A stretch of DNA of 64,000 nucleotides from Loktanella sp. Alg231-35 (GCF_900143545.1 NZ_FREV01000005.1:1-64000), one strand, 5' to 3'; numbered from the stretch's first letter, positions 55,093 through 64,000 are shown. Notes: a model not told the origin generated them from the sequence alone. Numbers and translations: made by a program.

Positions 55093-56214
55093 GTGGATTG
55101 TCATTTGACGTATTTCCTGAACGACCGGCTTGCGGAATACGCAGCCATTGCCAAAGATCTTGGCGTTGATGCCGTGGCCCTTGTGCCCGGCCCGAATTTT
55201 ACGCGCGCCATCATTCATCCTTTCATGAGCCACGAACGCCCGTTCGTACTGGTGATCCCGGCCAAGGGTACGCCCGCCGCGTTGGTGCCCAATCTGGAAT
55301 TGCGCAGTTGGGAGCTGGTGGGTTTTGACGGTGCTGTCTTTGATTGGCGCGATCAGGATGGCTATGACGCCGCCTTTGCGGGCTTGATGGCCCATTTGAA
55401 AATAGGTTCCTTGGCTGTCGAAGGTCAGGTGATGCGCGTCTTTGTGCATCACGCCATGCTGCGCGCCCAACCTGATCTGCGGATCGTGGATGCCGAGCGT
55501 GAACTTTCCGCCCCCCGGATGATCAAATCCGATGATGATATCAGCGCCCTGAAGGCCGCAATTGGAATTTCTGAACGCGCTTTGGTGCATACATTGGAAA
55601 GCGTCCGTCTGGGCCAGACCGAAAAAGACATTGAACAGGCGCTGATCCAGAACCTTTTTGCCGAAGGGGCAGAGGATCAATCTTTTGCGCCCATCGTTGC
55701 CGCTGGTGACGGATCGGCCCGCCCCCATGCCAAGGCCCGCGCCGATTATGCGGTCAAAGCGGGCGATGCGCTGCTCTTGGACTTTGGTGCCCGCAAGCAC
55801 GGCTTTGCCGCTGACATCACCCGGACGGTGTTTCTGGACCACGCCAGTGATGAAGGGCAGGCGGTCTATAACACGGTGCTGCGCGCGAACCTCAAAGGGT
55901 TTGACGTCACCCGTGCCGGAGTAACCGCGCATCAGATTGATGATGCGGTGATTGGTGTACTCGAAGCCTCGCCCTATGCTGACCGCATCCGCACCAAGAC
56001 CGGGCATGGCCTGGGCCGCGAAGTGCATGAGGCCCCATATATCATGCGCGGCAATCATCAGGTTCTGCCCGCAGGCACCGTCTATACCAATGAGCCGGGC
56101 CTTTATGACATCGACAATTTCGGCGTCCGCATTGAGGACGACGTGTTGATCACTGAAGGCGGCTGCACCTCGCTCACAGAATTTCCCAAGGAACTGACGG
56201 TGTTGAAATGCTGA
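55093..56214 (+). CDS. M24-family metallopeptidase (Xaa-Pro dipeptidase-like)
   Basis: A 373-residue pita-bread metallopeptidase with a creatinase-type N-terminal domain. The five metal ligands are visible: Asp in LLLDFGARKHG near 229 and in AADITRTVF near 240, His in TGHGLGREVHE near 304, Glu in TNEPGLYDID near 332 and Glu in VRIEDDVLI near 346. The start is a GTG behind TTTGAG, so translation may be weak or coupled. It sits inside a dipeptide-type ABC operon, which suggests that imported Pro-containing dipeptides are split at once. Confidence 0.9.
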   Translation: MDCHLTYFLNDRLAEYAAIAKDLGVDAVALVPGPNFTRAIIHPFMSHERPFVLVIPAKGTPAALVPNLELRSWELVGFDGAVFDWRDQDGYDAAFAGLMAHLKIGSLAVEGQVMRVFVHHAMLRAQPDLRIVDAERELSAPRMIKSDDDISALKAAIGISERALVHTLESVRLGQTEKDIEQALIQNLFAEGAEDQSFAPIVAAGDGSARPHAKARADYAVKAGDALLLDFGARKHGFAADITRTVFLDHASDEGQAVYNTVLRANLKGFDVTRAGVTAHQIDDAVIGVLEASPYADRIRTKTGHGLGREVHEAPYIMRGNHQVLPAGTVYTNEPGLYDIDNFGVRIEDDVLITEGGCTSLTEFPKELTVLKC

Positions 56215-57215
56215 ACTATGTGCTGACCCGCCTTTTGACCTTTGTGCCCACTTTCATCGGGGTGACGCTGATTTCCTTTGGGTTTATCCGGGTTCTGCCG
56301 GGCGATCCTATTGTGGTGATGGCGGGCGAACGGGGTCTAACCGATGAACGCTATGCAGAGCTTGCCACGCAGTTCGGGTTTGATCGCCCGCTGTATGAGC
56401 AGTTCTGGGAATATCTGACGGGCGTGTTGCAAGGCGATCTGGGCAATTCCTTTGTCACTAAGAAACCTGTCTGGGATGAGTTCTTTGCGCTGTTTCCCGC
56501 CACGCTAGAGCTGTCACTATGTGCGATGATCTTTGCGGTGGTGATTGGCCTGCCTGCGGGGGTGATTGCTGCGGTGAACCGTGGCAAGTTCTATGACCGC
56601 GCGCTGATGTCCACCGCGCTGATTGGTTATTCGATGCCAATCTTCTGGTGGGCGCTGCTGCTGATCATCGTGTTTTCGGGCAACCTGCAATGGACGCCCG
56701 TATCGGGTCGGATTGACCTGATCTACTACTTCCCTGATCCCACAGGGTTCATGCTGATCGACAGTATCGCCTCAGGGCAAAAAGGGGCGTTTGGATCTGC
56801 GGTGCGGCACCTGATCCTGCCCGCGATCGTGCTAGGCACGATCCCACTGGCGGTGATTGCGCGGCAGACACGCTCTGCCATGCTTGAGGTGCTGGGCGAG
56901 GATTACATCCGCACAGCCCGTGCCAAGGGCCTTGCACCGGGGCGGATCAACGGGGTGCATGCGCTGCGCAATGCGCTGATCCCGGTGATCACGGTGATTG
57001 GCCTGTCGGTTGGCACGCTGCTGGCCGGTGCGATCCTGACTGAGACGATCTTTAGCTGGCCGGGCATCGGCAAATGGATGGTCGATAGTATCTTCCGGCG
57101 CGATTATCCGGTGGTGCAGGGCGGGCTGCTGCTGATCGCGGTGGCCGTGATGATCGTGAATTTGACCGTTGATATGCTTTACGGCGTCATCAATCCCAAG
57201 ATCAGGAAGCGGTAA
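56208..57215 (+). CDS. Dipeptide-type ABC transporter permease DppB-like (operon 2)
   Basis: A 335-residue inner-membrane permease with six helices, the periplasmic FGFDRPLYEQFWEYLTGVLQ segment and the coupling loop MLEVLGEDYIRTARAKGLAPGRINGVHALRNALI. It overlaps the M24 gene by seven bases and the next permease by one, so the genes are co-translated. The sequence GFIRVLPGDP at the first helix is typical of DppB. Confidence 0.95.
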   Translation: MLNYVLTRLLTFVPTFIGVTLISFGFIRVLPGDPIVVMAGERGLTDERYAELATQFGFDRPLYEQFWEYLTGVLQGDLGNSFVTKKPVWDEFFALFPATLELSLCAMIFAVVIGLPAGVIAAVNRGKFYDRALMSTALIGYSMPIFWWALLLIIVFSGNLQWTPVSGRIDLIYYFPDPTGFMLIDSIASGQKGAFGSAVRHLILPAIVLGTIPLAVIARQTRSAMLEVLGEDYIRTARAKGLAPGRINGVHALRNALIPVITVIGLSVGTLLAGAILTETIFSWPGIGKWMVDSIFRRDYPVVQGGLLLIAVAVMIVNLTVDMLYGVINPKIRKR

Positions 57216-58108
57216 TGACTGACACAGCACAAACCGTCATCGAACGCCCCAGCCCCCTGCGAGAGTTCTGGTTCTATTTCCGGGAAAACCGTGGCGCGGT
57301 CATTGGGCTGTGGATTTTTGCGGCCTTCGCCTTTGTTGCACTTTTCGGCCCGTGGATCGCACCGCATGATGCCACAGCCCAATTCCGCGATGCAACACTG
57401 CAACCCCCCGTCTGGCAAGAGGGCGGCAGTTGGACCTATCCGTTGGGCACTGATCCACTGGGCCGTGATATGCTGTCGCGCCTGATCGTGGGCGCGCGTT
57501 TTTCCTTCTTTGTGGGGATCGTTGTGGTCAGTATTGCAGCCACGGGTGGTATTCTGGTGGGGCTCCTTGCGGGCTTTGCGCCCAAATGGGTAGATACGAT
57601 CATCATGCGGATCATGGATGTGATCCTTGCGTTTCCGTCACTGCTGCTGGCGCTTGTGCTGGTGGCGATCCTTGGGCCGTCGCTGACCAATGCGATGATT
57701 GCCATCGCGATTGTGCTGCAACCGCACTACGTGCGTCTGACGCGGGCCAGCGTGTTGTCTGAACGGCAAAAGGACTATGTGACATCCGCCAAAGTGGCCG
57801 GTGCAGGGCTGCCGCGTCTGATGTTCATCACGGTGCTGCCAAACTGTCTGGCACCGATCATCGTGCAGGCGGCCTTGTCGTTCTCGACCGCGATCCTTGA
57901 TGCCGCCGCGTTGGGCTTTCTAGGGATGGGGGCACAGCCGCCCACGCCCGAATGGGGCACGATGCTGGCTGAGGCGCGCGAGTTTATCTTGCGGGCGTGG
58001 TGGGTCGTGACTTTCCCCGGTTTGGCGATCCTTGTGACGGTGCTTGCCATCAACCTGATGGGCGACGGGCTGCGCGACGCGCTTGACCCCAAGCTCAAGA
58101 GGAGCTGA
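57215..58108 (+). CDS. Dipeptide-type ABC transporter permease DppC-like (operon 2)
   Basis: A 297-residue permease with the OppC_N start (REFWFYFRENRGAVIGLWIF), the periplasmic YPLGTDPLGRDMLSRLIVGAR and the coupling loop YVTSAKVAGAGLPRLMFITVLPN. The FLGMGAQPPTPEWGTML block near 232 is DppC-like. Its ATG lies in the TAATG overlap with the DppB-like gene. Confidence 0.95.
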   Translation: MTDTAQTVIERPSPLREFWFYFRENRGAVIGLWIFAAFAFVALFGPWIAPHDATAQFRDATLQPPVWQEGGSWTYPLGTDPLGRDMLSRLIVGARFSFFVGIVVVSIAATGGILVGLLAGFAPKWVDTIIMRIMDVILAFPSLLLALVLVAILGPSLTNAMIAIAIVLQPHYVRLTRASVLSERQKDYVTSAKVAGAGLPRLMFITVLPNCLAPIIVQAALSFSTAILDAAALGFLGMGAQPPTPEWGTMLAEAREFILRAWWVVTFPGLAILVTVLAINLMGDGLRDALDPKLKRS

Positions 58109-58112
58109 GCCT

Positions 58113-59090
58113 ATGTCATTGTTACGCATACGCAATCTCAGCGTTTCGTTCTCAACCGCGTCCGGTGCATTCCGGGCGGTGGATGGGGTCAATGTTGACG
58201 TTGATGCTGGCGAAATCCTTGCCATTGTCGGCGAAAGCGGGTCGGGCAAATCGGTGTCCATGTTAGCCCTGATGGGGCTGTTGCCTTGGACGGCGACCGT
58301 GACGGCGGATGAGATCGTCTTTGACGGTATCGACCTGTTGAATATCGACAAATCCGCGCGCCGCAGGATTATCGGCAATGATTTGGCGATGATCTTTCAA
58401 GAGCCGATGTCGGCGCTGAACCCCTGTTTCACTGTTGGGTGGCAGATCAAAGAGGCACTGCGCATCCACCTTGGCCTTGATCGTTCCGCGCGCCAAAAAC
58501 GCGCGATTGAGCTGTTCGAGCAGGTGGGCATCCCTGACCCTGAAAAGCGCCTACAGGCCTTTCCTCACCAGATGTCGGGGGGCATGAACCAGCGGGTGAT
58601 GATCGCCATGGCCATCGCCTGCAAGCCCAAGCTGTTGATTGCGGATGAACCGACGACAGCGCTGGATGTGACTATTCAGGCGCAGATTCTTGACCTTTTG
58701 ACAGACCTGCGCCGCGAGACAGGCATGGGGCTGGTGCTGATCACCCATGACATGGGCGTTGTCGCAGAATCCGCAGAGCGGGTCAGCGTGCAATACGCCG
58801 GTCAGAAGATCGAGGAACAGCCTGTCGGCCCGCTGTTTGCGCGCCCGCGCCACCCCTACACTGCGGCATTGCTTGATGCTTTGCCGGAACGCGCAACCGA
58901 CCGGCTGTTGCCGACTATTCCCGGCGTTGTTCCGGGGCAGTTTGACCGACCGTCAGGGTGTCTGTTTTCACCGCGTTGCAAGTTTGCCGATGACACTTGC
59001 CGGGGCACACCGCCTGCACCGGGTGGGCCTGATCAGGGCGATGTCCGCTGCCATTATCCGTTGAACCTTGTCGAAAGTACCGCGTCATGA
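58113..59090 (+). CDS. Dipeptide-type ABC transporter ATP-binding protein DppD-like
   Basis: A 325-residue ATPase with Walker A GESGSGKS near 39, [14 protein letters not shown] signature and Walker [13 protein letters not shown]. The C-terminal oligo_HPY domain includes [13 protein letters not shown] and a [14 protein letters not shown] cluster of cysteines, which in this family can bind an Fe-S cluster. I chose the ATG at 58113 with AGGAG upstream, not the earlier frame start at 58083. Confidence 0.95.
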   Translation: MSLLRIRNLSVSFSTASGAFRAVDGVNVDVDAGEILAIVGESGSGKSVSMLALMGLLPWTATVTADEIVFDGIDLLNIDKSARRRIIGNDLAMIFQEPMSALNPCFTVGWQIKEALRIHLGLDRSARQKRAIELFEQVGIPDPEKRLQAFPHQMSGGMNQRVMIAMAIACKPKLLIADEPTTALDVTIQAQILDLLTDLRRETGMGLVLITHDMGVVAESAERVSVQYAGQKIEEQPVGPLFARPRHPYTAALLDALPERATDRLLPTIPGVVPGQFDRPSGCLFSPRCKFADDTCRGTPPAPGGPDQGDVRCHYPLNLVESTAS

Positions 59091-60043
59091 GCGAAGCTGT
59101 GATCAAAGCCGAAGGGCTGATAAGGCATTACTCCGTCAGCGGTGGGATGCTGCGCAAACCCCGGACGCTACGGGCGGTCGCGGGTGTTGATTTCGAACTG
59201 CACGCGGGCAAGACCCTTGCCGTTGTCGGCGAAAGCGGTTGCGGGAAATCAACGCTGGCCCGCATGGTCGCAATGATTGAGGCCCCAACGGATGGGGTGT
59301 TGACGCTGGACGGCAAACCGGTGTCTCCAACCGACTGGGCCGATTTGCGGCAGTCTGTGCAGATCGTGTTTCAGGACCCTTATGGTTCCCTCAACCCGCG
59401 CCAGCGGATCGGCGCGATCCTGCAAGAACCGCTGACCATCAACCGCCCCGATTTGCCCAAGGCCGAGCGCGAGGCGCGCGCCCGCAAGATGCTGGATATG
59501 GTTGGCCTGCGACCAGAGCACTACGACCGCTATCCGCATATGTTCTCTGGTGGGCAACGGCAGCGCATCGCGATTGCCCGTGCCTTGATGCTTGATCCTA
59601 AGGTGCTGGTACTGGATGAACCGGTCTCGGCGCTTGATCTGTCGATCCAAAGTGCCATCCTGAACCTGCTGACGGAACTGCAGGACCGCTTGCAGCTGGC
59701 CTATCTGTTCATCAGTCACGATCTGAGCGTCGTGCGCCACGTCGCCCAAGATGTGATCGTGATGTATTTGGGTCGCGCGGTTGAGGTCGGATCAAAGACC
59801 CAGGTCTTTGACGCGCCGCAGCATCCCTATACCCGTGCGCTGCTGTCAGCCACGCCAAGTGCAGAGCCAAACGCCCGCCGTGATCGTATCAAACTGGGTG
59901 GCGAGCTGCCATCGCCGTTGGATGTGCCCAAAGGATGCGCCTTTGCACCAAGGTGCTGGAAGGTCAAAGACAAGTGCAGGCAAGAATTGCCCACACTGTC
60001 CGGCGACACACATCGGGCGGCCTGCTTTTTTCCCGAAGGCTAA
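59087..60043 (+). CDS. Dipeptide-type ABC transporter ATP-binding protein DppF-like
   Basis: A 318-residue ATPase with Walker A GESGCGKST near 47, FSGGQRQRIAIARA near 155 and LDEPVSALDLS Walker B. The oligo_HPY C-terminus (QHPYTRALLSATP) includes CAFAPRCWKVKDKC. It overlaps the DppD-like gene by four bases and ends operon 2. It forms a heterodimer with the preceding ATPase, in contrast to the fused protein of operon 1. Confidence 0.95.
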   Translation: MSEAVIKAEGLIRHYSVSGGMLRKPRTLRAVAGVDFELHAGKTLAVVGESGCGKSTLARMVAMIEAPTDGVLTLDGKPVSPTDWADLRQSVQIVFQDPYGSLNPRQRIGAILQEPLTINRPDLPKAEREARARKMLDMVGLRPEHYDRYPHMFSGGQRQRIAIARALMLDPKVLVLDEPVSALDLSIQSAILNLLTELQDRLQLAYLFISHDLSVVRHVAQDVIVMYLGRAVEVGSKTQVFDAPQHPYTRALLSATPSAEPNARRDRIKLGGELPSPLDVPKGCAFAPRCWKVKDKCRQELPTLSGDTHRAACFFPEG

Positions 60044-60455
60044 TCCAAAGGCGCGCCGCAGGGAGCCACGCTGAAGATTTGATCGCTTATTTCAGGCATC
60101 AAGGGATTACCGCAGGATTCCACCTTTTTGAGGCCCGAAATCCGGCTAAGCACTGTTGAACAAGATCGCAGAGCTGGGTGCGGGTCAGCTGTTGATTGGG
60201 ACTTTTCGGCAAAATCACGACCGTAAAACCTTCTTTGGCGGAAGCGCGCAAGTTGTTGTTGTTAAATTATAAATTCTGGTTGTTTTCGTACACTAAGGTA
60301 TTCATTGCCGGTATACGGAAGTTTTCCTTGAGAACAGCATTAATATCAAGTTAATCATAGAGCGTATTAGTTGAAGTGTTTTTAAAATTGCAGTTGGGAG
60401 TTGTGCCTACGCCGACGGCCCAACATAGATTGTCGAAATAGGGAGATAGCATTCA
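60044..60455. other. AT-rich intergenic region upstream of tctC
   Basis: This 412-base gap has no convincing gene. From about 60240 it turns strongly AT-rich compared with the coding regions and should hold the tctCBA promoter. I could not identify a clear -35/-10 pair or operator. Confidence 0.4.
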
Positions 60456-61427
60456 ATGAAGATGTCAAAACGCACGCTTTTTGGTTTTGTTGGAGCAACG
60501 ATGCTCGCAACCGCGCCAATTCAAGCCTTCGCTCAGGACTGGGAACCTCGCAAGCCGATCGATTTTGTGATCATGGCGGGTGCCGGTGGTGGTGCTGATC
60601 AGATTGCACGGTTCATTCAGGCCGTTGCAGAGCAACAGGATCTGACGACACGCCCGCTGGTGCCCAACAACAAAGGTGGCGGTTCCGGTGCCGAGGCGCT
60701 GATCCACGTCAACACGGCCAACGACCCCGATCACACCATTCTGGTGACACTCAATTCCTTCTTTACGACACCGCTGCGTCAGGAAAACCTTGGGATTGAT
60801 ATCCAGACATTCACACCGGTTGCGATGATGGGCGTCGATCCATTTGTGCTTTGGGTGCATAAGGACAGCGGCATCACGACGTTTGACGACTACGTCGCCA
60901 AGGTCCAGGAGATGGACGGTGAATTCGTCATGGGCGGCACCGGTGCCGGTCAGGAAGACAGCATCGTCATCGCCTATATGTCCGGCGCCTATGACCTTGA
61001 TATCAAATATATCCCCTATGATGGCGGTGGTGCTGTGGCCAAAGACCTTGCTGGTCAGCAAATCATGGCAACGGTGAACAACCCCGCCGAGGCCAAAGGA
61101 TTTTATGAAGCTGGTGATTTCGTCCCGCTTCTGGCCTTCTCGGACGAGCGTATGCCAGCCTATCCTGACGTGCCAACGATCAAGGAAATGGGTCACGACT
61201 TCTCTTACTACAACCAGCGGGCCGTTGTTGGCGCGCCGGGCATGTCTGACGAAGCGGCTGCCTATTATCAGGACCTGTTCACAACCATCTATCAAAGCGA
61301 CGAGTGGCAGGGGTATCTAACCTCTGAGAGCCTTTCACCGCTTTGGATGGATGCGTCGGAACAGCGCGACTATTGGGCGCTTCAGGTCGAAAACCACCAG
61401 AACCTTCTGGCGGCATTGGGCGAATAA
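60456..61427 (+). CDS. tctC: Tripartite tricarboxylate transporter substrate-binding protein
   Basis: A 323-residue periplasmic protein of the TctC/Bug family. The signal peptide ends IQAFAQ near residue 27. The mature domain shows the family strand PIDFVIMAGAGGGADQIARFIQ, then VPNNKGGGSGAEALIHV and MGGTGAGQEDSIV. The family usually binds carboxylates such as citrate or tartrate. AGGGAG lies ten bases before the ATG. A GGGCCC hairpin (61447-61466) separates it from tctB. Confidence 0.9.
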   Translation: MKMSKRTLFGFVGATMLATAPIQAFAQDWEPRKPIDFVIMAGAGGGADQIARFIQAVAEQQDLTTRPLVPNNKGGGSGAEALIHVNTANDPDHTILVTLNSFFTTPLRQENLGIDIQTFTPVAMMGVDPFVLWVHKDSGITTFDDYVAKVQEMDGEFVMGGTGAGQEDSIVIAYMSGAYDLDIKYIPYDGGGAVAKDLAGQQIMATVNNPAEAKGFYEAGDFVPLLAFSDERMPAYPDVPTIKEMGHDFSYYNQRAVVGAPGMSDEAAAYYQDLFTTIYQSDEWQGYLTSESLSPLWMDASEQRDYWALQVENHQNLLAALGE

Positions 61428-61446
61428 CCCAAGGCAAATGTGACAC

Positions 61447-61466
61447 GGGCCCGGACAGACGGGCCC
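61447..61466 (+). terminator. Short hairpin between tctC and tctB
   Basis: GGGCCC (61447-61452) pairs with GGGCCC (61461-61466) around an eight-base loop in the 58-base gap after tctC. It lacks a T-run. It resembles the stems found after two other binding-protein genes in the window. Confidence 0.4.
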
Positions 61467-61485
61467 TGATCCTCAGGGAGGCCAG

Positions 61486-61989
61486 ATGCGCGTAGGCGAA
61501 CTATTAACTGCGGGTTTTCTGGCCCTTCTGTCCCTGTACCTGATGTGGAAAAGCTCCGAGCTGCCCATCGGGTACATCTCTGGAACAGGTCCGGGCGGGG
61601 GCGCTTGGCCGTTCTGGCTGTCTGCAATCATGCTGATCTGCTGCTTTTGCACCGCCTTCAACTGGTGGCGGGGCAGAACACCGGCTTCGCGCTCTGAAGA
61701 GCCGGTGCTAGACAGTCACGGCTGGAGATCATTGATCTTTGTTGGTGGGGGCATCATCGGCTTTGTGGCGTTGATCAGCATCATTTCGATGTACGGTGGC
61801 ATTGCCGTGTTCCTGTTCTACTACCTGTGGTTTCTGGGGCGGCACGGCCTGTTATTGAGCCTGACGATTTCATTGGTCACACCCATCGCGCTGTTCTTCT
61901 TCTTTGAAGGCGCGATGCAGATCACCATGCCATCCGGCCTGCCATTCACTGACCCTGTGTTCAACGTGCTCTATGACATCATCTACTGA
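61486..61989 (+). CDS. tctB: Tripartite tricarboxylate transporter small subunit
   Basis: The 167-residue protein has four hydrophobic helices and the usual start MRVGELLTAGFLALLSLYLM. SELPIGYISGTGPGGGAWPFW near 26 is a TctB hallmark. AGGGAGG lies before the ATG. It pairs with the large subunit encoded 35 bases downstream. Confidence 0.88.
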   Translation: MRVGELLTAGFLALLSLYLMWKSSELPIGYISGTGPGGGAWPFWLSAIMLICCFCTAFNWWRGRTPASRSEEPVLDSHGWRSLIFVGGGIIGFVALISIISMYGGIAVFLFYYLWFLGRHGLLLSLTISLVTPIALFFFFEGAMQITMPSGLPFTDPVFNVLYDIIY

Positions 61990-62024
61990 CGCCATGACAC
62001 ACCGCCGCGAAAGAGGCCCCTGAT

Positions 62025-63545
62025 ATGGACGTCCTTCTCCTGCTTGCTGATGGCATGTTGGTGTCGCTTCAACCGCTGAACCTGATGATGATCATTATCG
62101 GGGTGACGCTGGGCCTGTTCATCGGGGCGATGCCCGGCCTGGGTTCGGTGAATGGTGTGGCGATCCTGCTACCGGTGACATTTCTGGTGCCGCCGAGTTC
62201 TGCAATTATCTTCCTCGCCGCGATCTATTACGGGGCCATGTACGGCGGCGCTGTGTCCTCGATTACGCTGGGTATTCCTGGCGCATCAACGGCGGTGGCC
62301 ACAACCTTTGACGGCAGACCACTGGCCAAGCAAGGCCGCGCCAGCCTTGCACTTGTGACGGCCGCCTTGGCCTCATTTGTGGGGGGCACTGTTGCCAATA
62401 TCCTGTTCACGCTATTTGCGCCTTTGCTGGCGAGCGTGGCCCTATCCTTTGGCCCGCCAGAGGTCTTTGCCCTGATGTTGCTGGCCTTTGCCACCTTTGT
62501 GGGTCTTGGTGGTGATGATATTCCAAAAACCATCTTTTCCATCTGCTTTGGCCTTGTGCTGGGTGCCGTTGGGTTTGATCAGATTTCCGGCGCGCCGCGC
62601 CTTGTCTTGTTCGATTACAACGGTTTTCTGCAAGGGATCGGATTTCTTGTGCTGGCTATTGGCGTCTACGGCATCGGAGAGATGCTCTGGACCATCGACC
62701 AGACCCGCGGTGATGTGACCGCGACGACACCCAAGATGACAATGAAAGGGGTAGCCGCAGACGCAAAGGAAGCCACAAAGCGCGGTTGGAAAGGCACTGC
62801 TATCGGCTCATTGCTGGGATTTTTTGTTGGTATCTTGCCTGCGGCAGGGGCGACACCGGGGTCGTTGATGTCTTATGGCGTTGCGAAGATTGTGTCGCGC
62901 AATCCAGAAGAATTTGGCAAAGGGGCGGTTGATGGCGTTGCCGCACCTGAGGCCGCCAACAACTCTGCCTCGACCGGGTCCATGTTGCCGATGCTGACGT
63001 TGGGTATTCCCGGTTCGCCCACCACAGCGATCCTGCTGGGAGGCATGGTGATTTGGGGCCTAGTACCCGGTCCGCGCTTGTTTGTGGACGAGGAACAGTT
63101 TGTCTGGGGCCTGATCGGGTCGTTTTACATTTCCAACGTGGCAGCGGTGCTGATCAACCTTGCGTTCATTCCGGTGTTCATCTGGATGTTGCGGATGCCC
63201 TTCACCATCCTCGCGCCCATGATCTTTGTGCTGTCCATCGCTGGCGGCTATGCCGCGACCCGCGATATGTTTGATATCTGGCTGATGGTGGTCTTTGGCA
63301 TTGGCGCGTTCTTCATGCGGAAGTTTGACTATCCGCTGGCACCCGCCGTGCTGGCCATCGTGCTGGGACCCATTGCAGAGCCGACACTGCGCCAGTCATT
63401 GCTGCTCTCGTCAGGCGATCCATCGATTTTCTTCACCCGCCCTGTGGCGGGGCCAATCACAGTTGTCGCCTTGATCCTGATCTTCCTGCCCGCGCTAAAG
63501 TTCCTGCGTCGCAGTCCAGCCAAAAGCAAAAACCCCGCGTCGTAA
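62025..63545 (+). CDS. tctA: Tripartite tricarboxylate transporter large permease
   Basis: The 506-residue protein has about 12 hydrophobic helices. The family blocks GAMPGLGSVNGVAILLPVTF near 34, YYGAMYGGAVSSITLGIPG near 68 and the second repeat FFVGILPAAGATPGSLMSYG plus AAPEAANNSASTGSMLPMLTLGIPGS are clear. It is the symporter channel of the TctABC system. A hairpin overlaps its stop codon and probably terminates transcription in both directions. Confidence 0.95.
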   Translation: MDVLLLLADGMLVSLQPLNLMMIIIGVTLGLFIGAMPGLGSVNGVAILLPVTFLVPPSSAIIFLAAIYYGAMYGGAVSSITLGIPGASTAVATTFDGRPLAKQGRASLALVTAALASFVGGTVANILFTLFAPLLASVALSFGPPEVFALMLLAFATFVGLGGDDIPKTIFSICFGLVLGAVGFDQISGAPRLVLFDYNGFLQGIGFLVLAIGVYGIGEMLWTIDQTRGDVTATTPKMTMKGVAADAKEATKRGWKGTAIGSLLGFFVGILPAAGATPGSLMSYGVAKIVSRNPEEFGKGAVDGVAAPEAANNSASTGSMLPMLTLGIPGSPTTAILLGGMVIWGLVPGPRLFVDEEQFVWGLIGSFYISNVAAVLINLAFIPVFIWMLRMPFTILAPMIFVLSIAGGYAATRDMFDIWLMVVFGIGAFFMRKFDYPLAPAVLAIVLGPIAEPTLRQSLLLSSGDPSIFFTRPVAGPITVVALILIFLPALKFLRRSPAKSKNPAS

Positions 63546-63551
63546 CGCGGG
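63534..63551. terminator. Bidirectional terminator between tctA and panE-like gene
   Basis: CCCGCGT (63534-63540) pairs with ACGCGGG (63545-63551) around CGTA and spans the tctA TAA stop. On the minus strand the stem runs into GGTTTTTGCTTTT, a good T-tract for the convergent gene; on the plus strand CTTTGT follows. Confidence 0.65.
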
Positions 63552-63579
63552 CTTTGTAAGTTATCGCAACACCTCCGGG

Positions 63580-64000
63580 TTAGCTGTAAAGACCAGCCAC
63601 CTTGCCGCGCAATTGGACCAACGCCAGCACCGTATCGATGGTGGGGGTGGGCGTTTGGGTGACCCGCCCCAGTTCTTGCACGGACCCTACAAGCGCGTCG
63701 ATTTCCATCGGACGGTTGGCGTCAAGGTCTTGCAGCATTGACGTGCGATGCGCGCCCACGTCGGCACCACCCTGAATGCGGCGATCCACATCGATGGGGA
63801 ACTTCACTCCCAGCTTTTCCGCAATGGTCTGCGCCTCAAGCATCATGTTGCGCGCAACCTCTCGTGTGCCGGGTTCGGTACACAGCACATCCAGCGTTGC
63901 ATGGGTCAGGGCCGAGATCGGGTTGAACGACAGGTTCCCCCAAAGTTTGACCCAAATCTCATCGCGGATTTTTGGCCGCACGGGTGCTTTGAGGCCCGCC
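63580..64000 (-). CDS. 2-dehydropantoate 2-reductase (partial)
   Basis: The C-terminal 140 residues of a ketopantoate-reductase-family (PanE/ApbA) protein. The frame is open to the window edge, so the N-terminal NADP-binding domain is outside. The visible part has IRDEIWVKLWGNLSFNPISAL with the family Lys and Asn, and later MLQDLDANRPMEIDALVG, the conserved substrate-end motif. Paralogues in this family reduce other 2-keto acids, so a role in pantothenate synthesis is not certain. It is convergent with tctA. Confidence 0.88.
   Translation of the reverse strand, partial: AGLKAPVRPKIRDEIWVKLWGNLSFNPISALTHATLDVLCTEPGTREVARNMMLEAQTIAEKLGVKFPIDVDRRIQGGADVGAHRTSMLQDLDANRPMEIDALVGSVQELGRVTQTPTPTIDTVLALVQLRGKVAGLYS

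Noticed and set aside
54799..56058. A 419-codon open frame on the minus strand
   Set aside because: It covers the M24 peptidase gene, whose five metal ligands are all intact on the other strand.
1..64000. CRISPR arrays, tRNA and rRNA genes
   Set aside because: I saw no regularly spaced repeats and no recognisable tRNA or rRNA sequence in the window by eye.

Overview
The window looks like a chromosomal segment (or large replicon) of a marine-type Rhodobacteraceae (Roseobacter-group) alphaproteobacterium. Supporting signs are the ThyX-type thymidylate synthase, a nadA-nadB-nadC operon, a PmtA-type phosphatidylethanolamine methyltransferase beside pssA and psd, an HutF/HutG-type histidine pathway, a large inositol catabolic locus, an MttB-like methyltransferase and many binding-protein dependent ABC and TTT transporters. 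These assignments are by family recognition from translated sequence; no database search was run.

Layout. 1-4.4 kb: debris of a mobilizable element: a UPF0149-like protein, a C-terminal stub of an ArdC-type antirestriction protein, a small plasmid-type protein, a relaxase and MobC. 4.4-6.7 kb: a Slam-like outer-membrane barrel with its probable surface lipoprotein client. 6.8-13.6 kb: thyX, then two minus-strand housekeeping operons, nadABC (de novo NAD) and psd-pssA-pmtA (phosphatidylserine to phosphatidylethanolamine to methylated lipids). 13.6-19.1 kb: a scarred region. An intact IS3-family element with a canonical -1 frameshift heptamer sits directly against a decapitated msrB; msrA and a thioredoxin-fold protein follow, then a C-terminal remnant of selO, an AhpD-like protein, a cation/proton antiporter, a small XRE regulator with a Cys-rich tail and a second, degraded IS end. 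19.2-24.8 kb: a membrane-anchored AraC regulator divergent from a DUF2306-like membrane protein, a beta-hydroxyacid dehydrogenase, a GT4 glycosyltransferase and a PhyH dioxygenase.

24.9-32.3 kb: a complete histidine-utilisation locus, hutC-hutF leftward and hutI-hutH-hutG-hutU rightward, around a probable HutC operator. An MttB-like methyltransferase follows; its ribosome binding site lies inside a perfect 13-bp inverted repeat.

33.9-47.9 kb: an inositol locus. Two copies of a TGCAACCGGTTGCA palindrome mark the promoter of one operon (TIM-barrel enzyme, sugar ABC transporter, small membrane protein, LacI regulator) and the divergent promoter between a leftward operon (two Gfo/Idh/MocA oxidoreductases and iolE) and a rightward operon (iolD-iolC-iolB-iolJ-iolG). 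Together they would import inositol-type cyclitols and degrade them to the aldolase products; iolA is not in the window.

48-60 kb: two successive peptide-type ABC operons, one with a fused double ATPase and the other with split ATPases and an M24 peptidase. 60.4-63.5 kb: a tripartite tricarboxylate transporter (tctCBA). The window ends in a partial 2-dehydropantoate 2-reductase gene on the minus strand.

The items most worth a second look are the hairpin over the mttB start, the inositol regulon operators, the Slam-lipoprotein pair beside the mobilization genes, the msrB/IS junction, and the hairpins that follow three of the four solute-binding protein genes.
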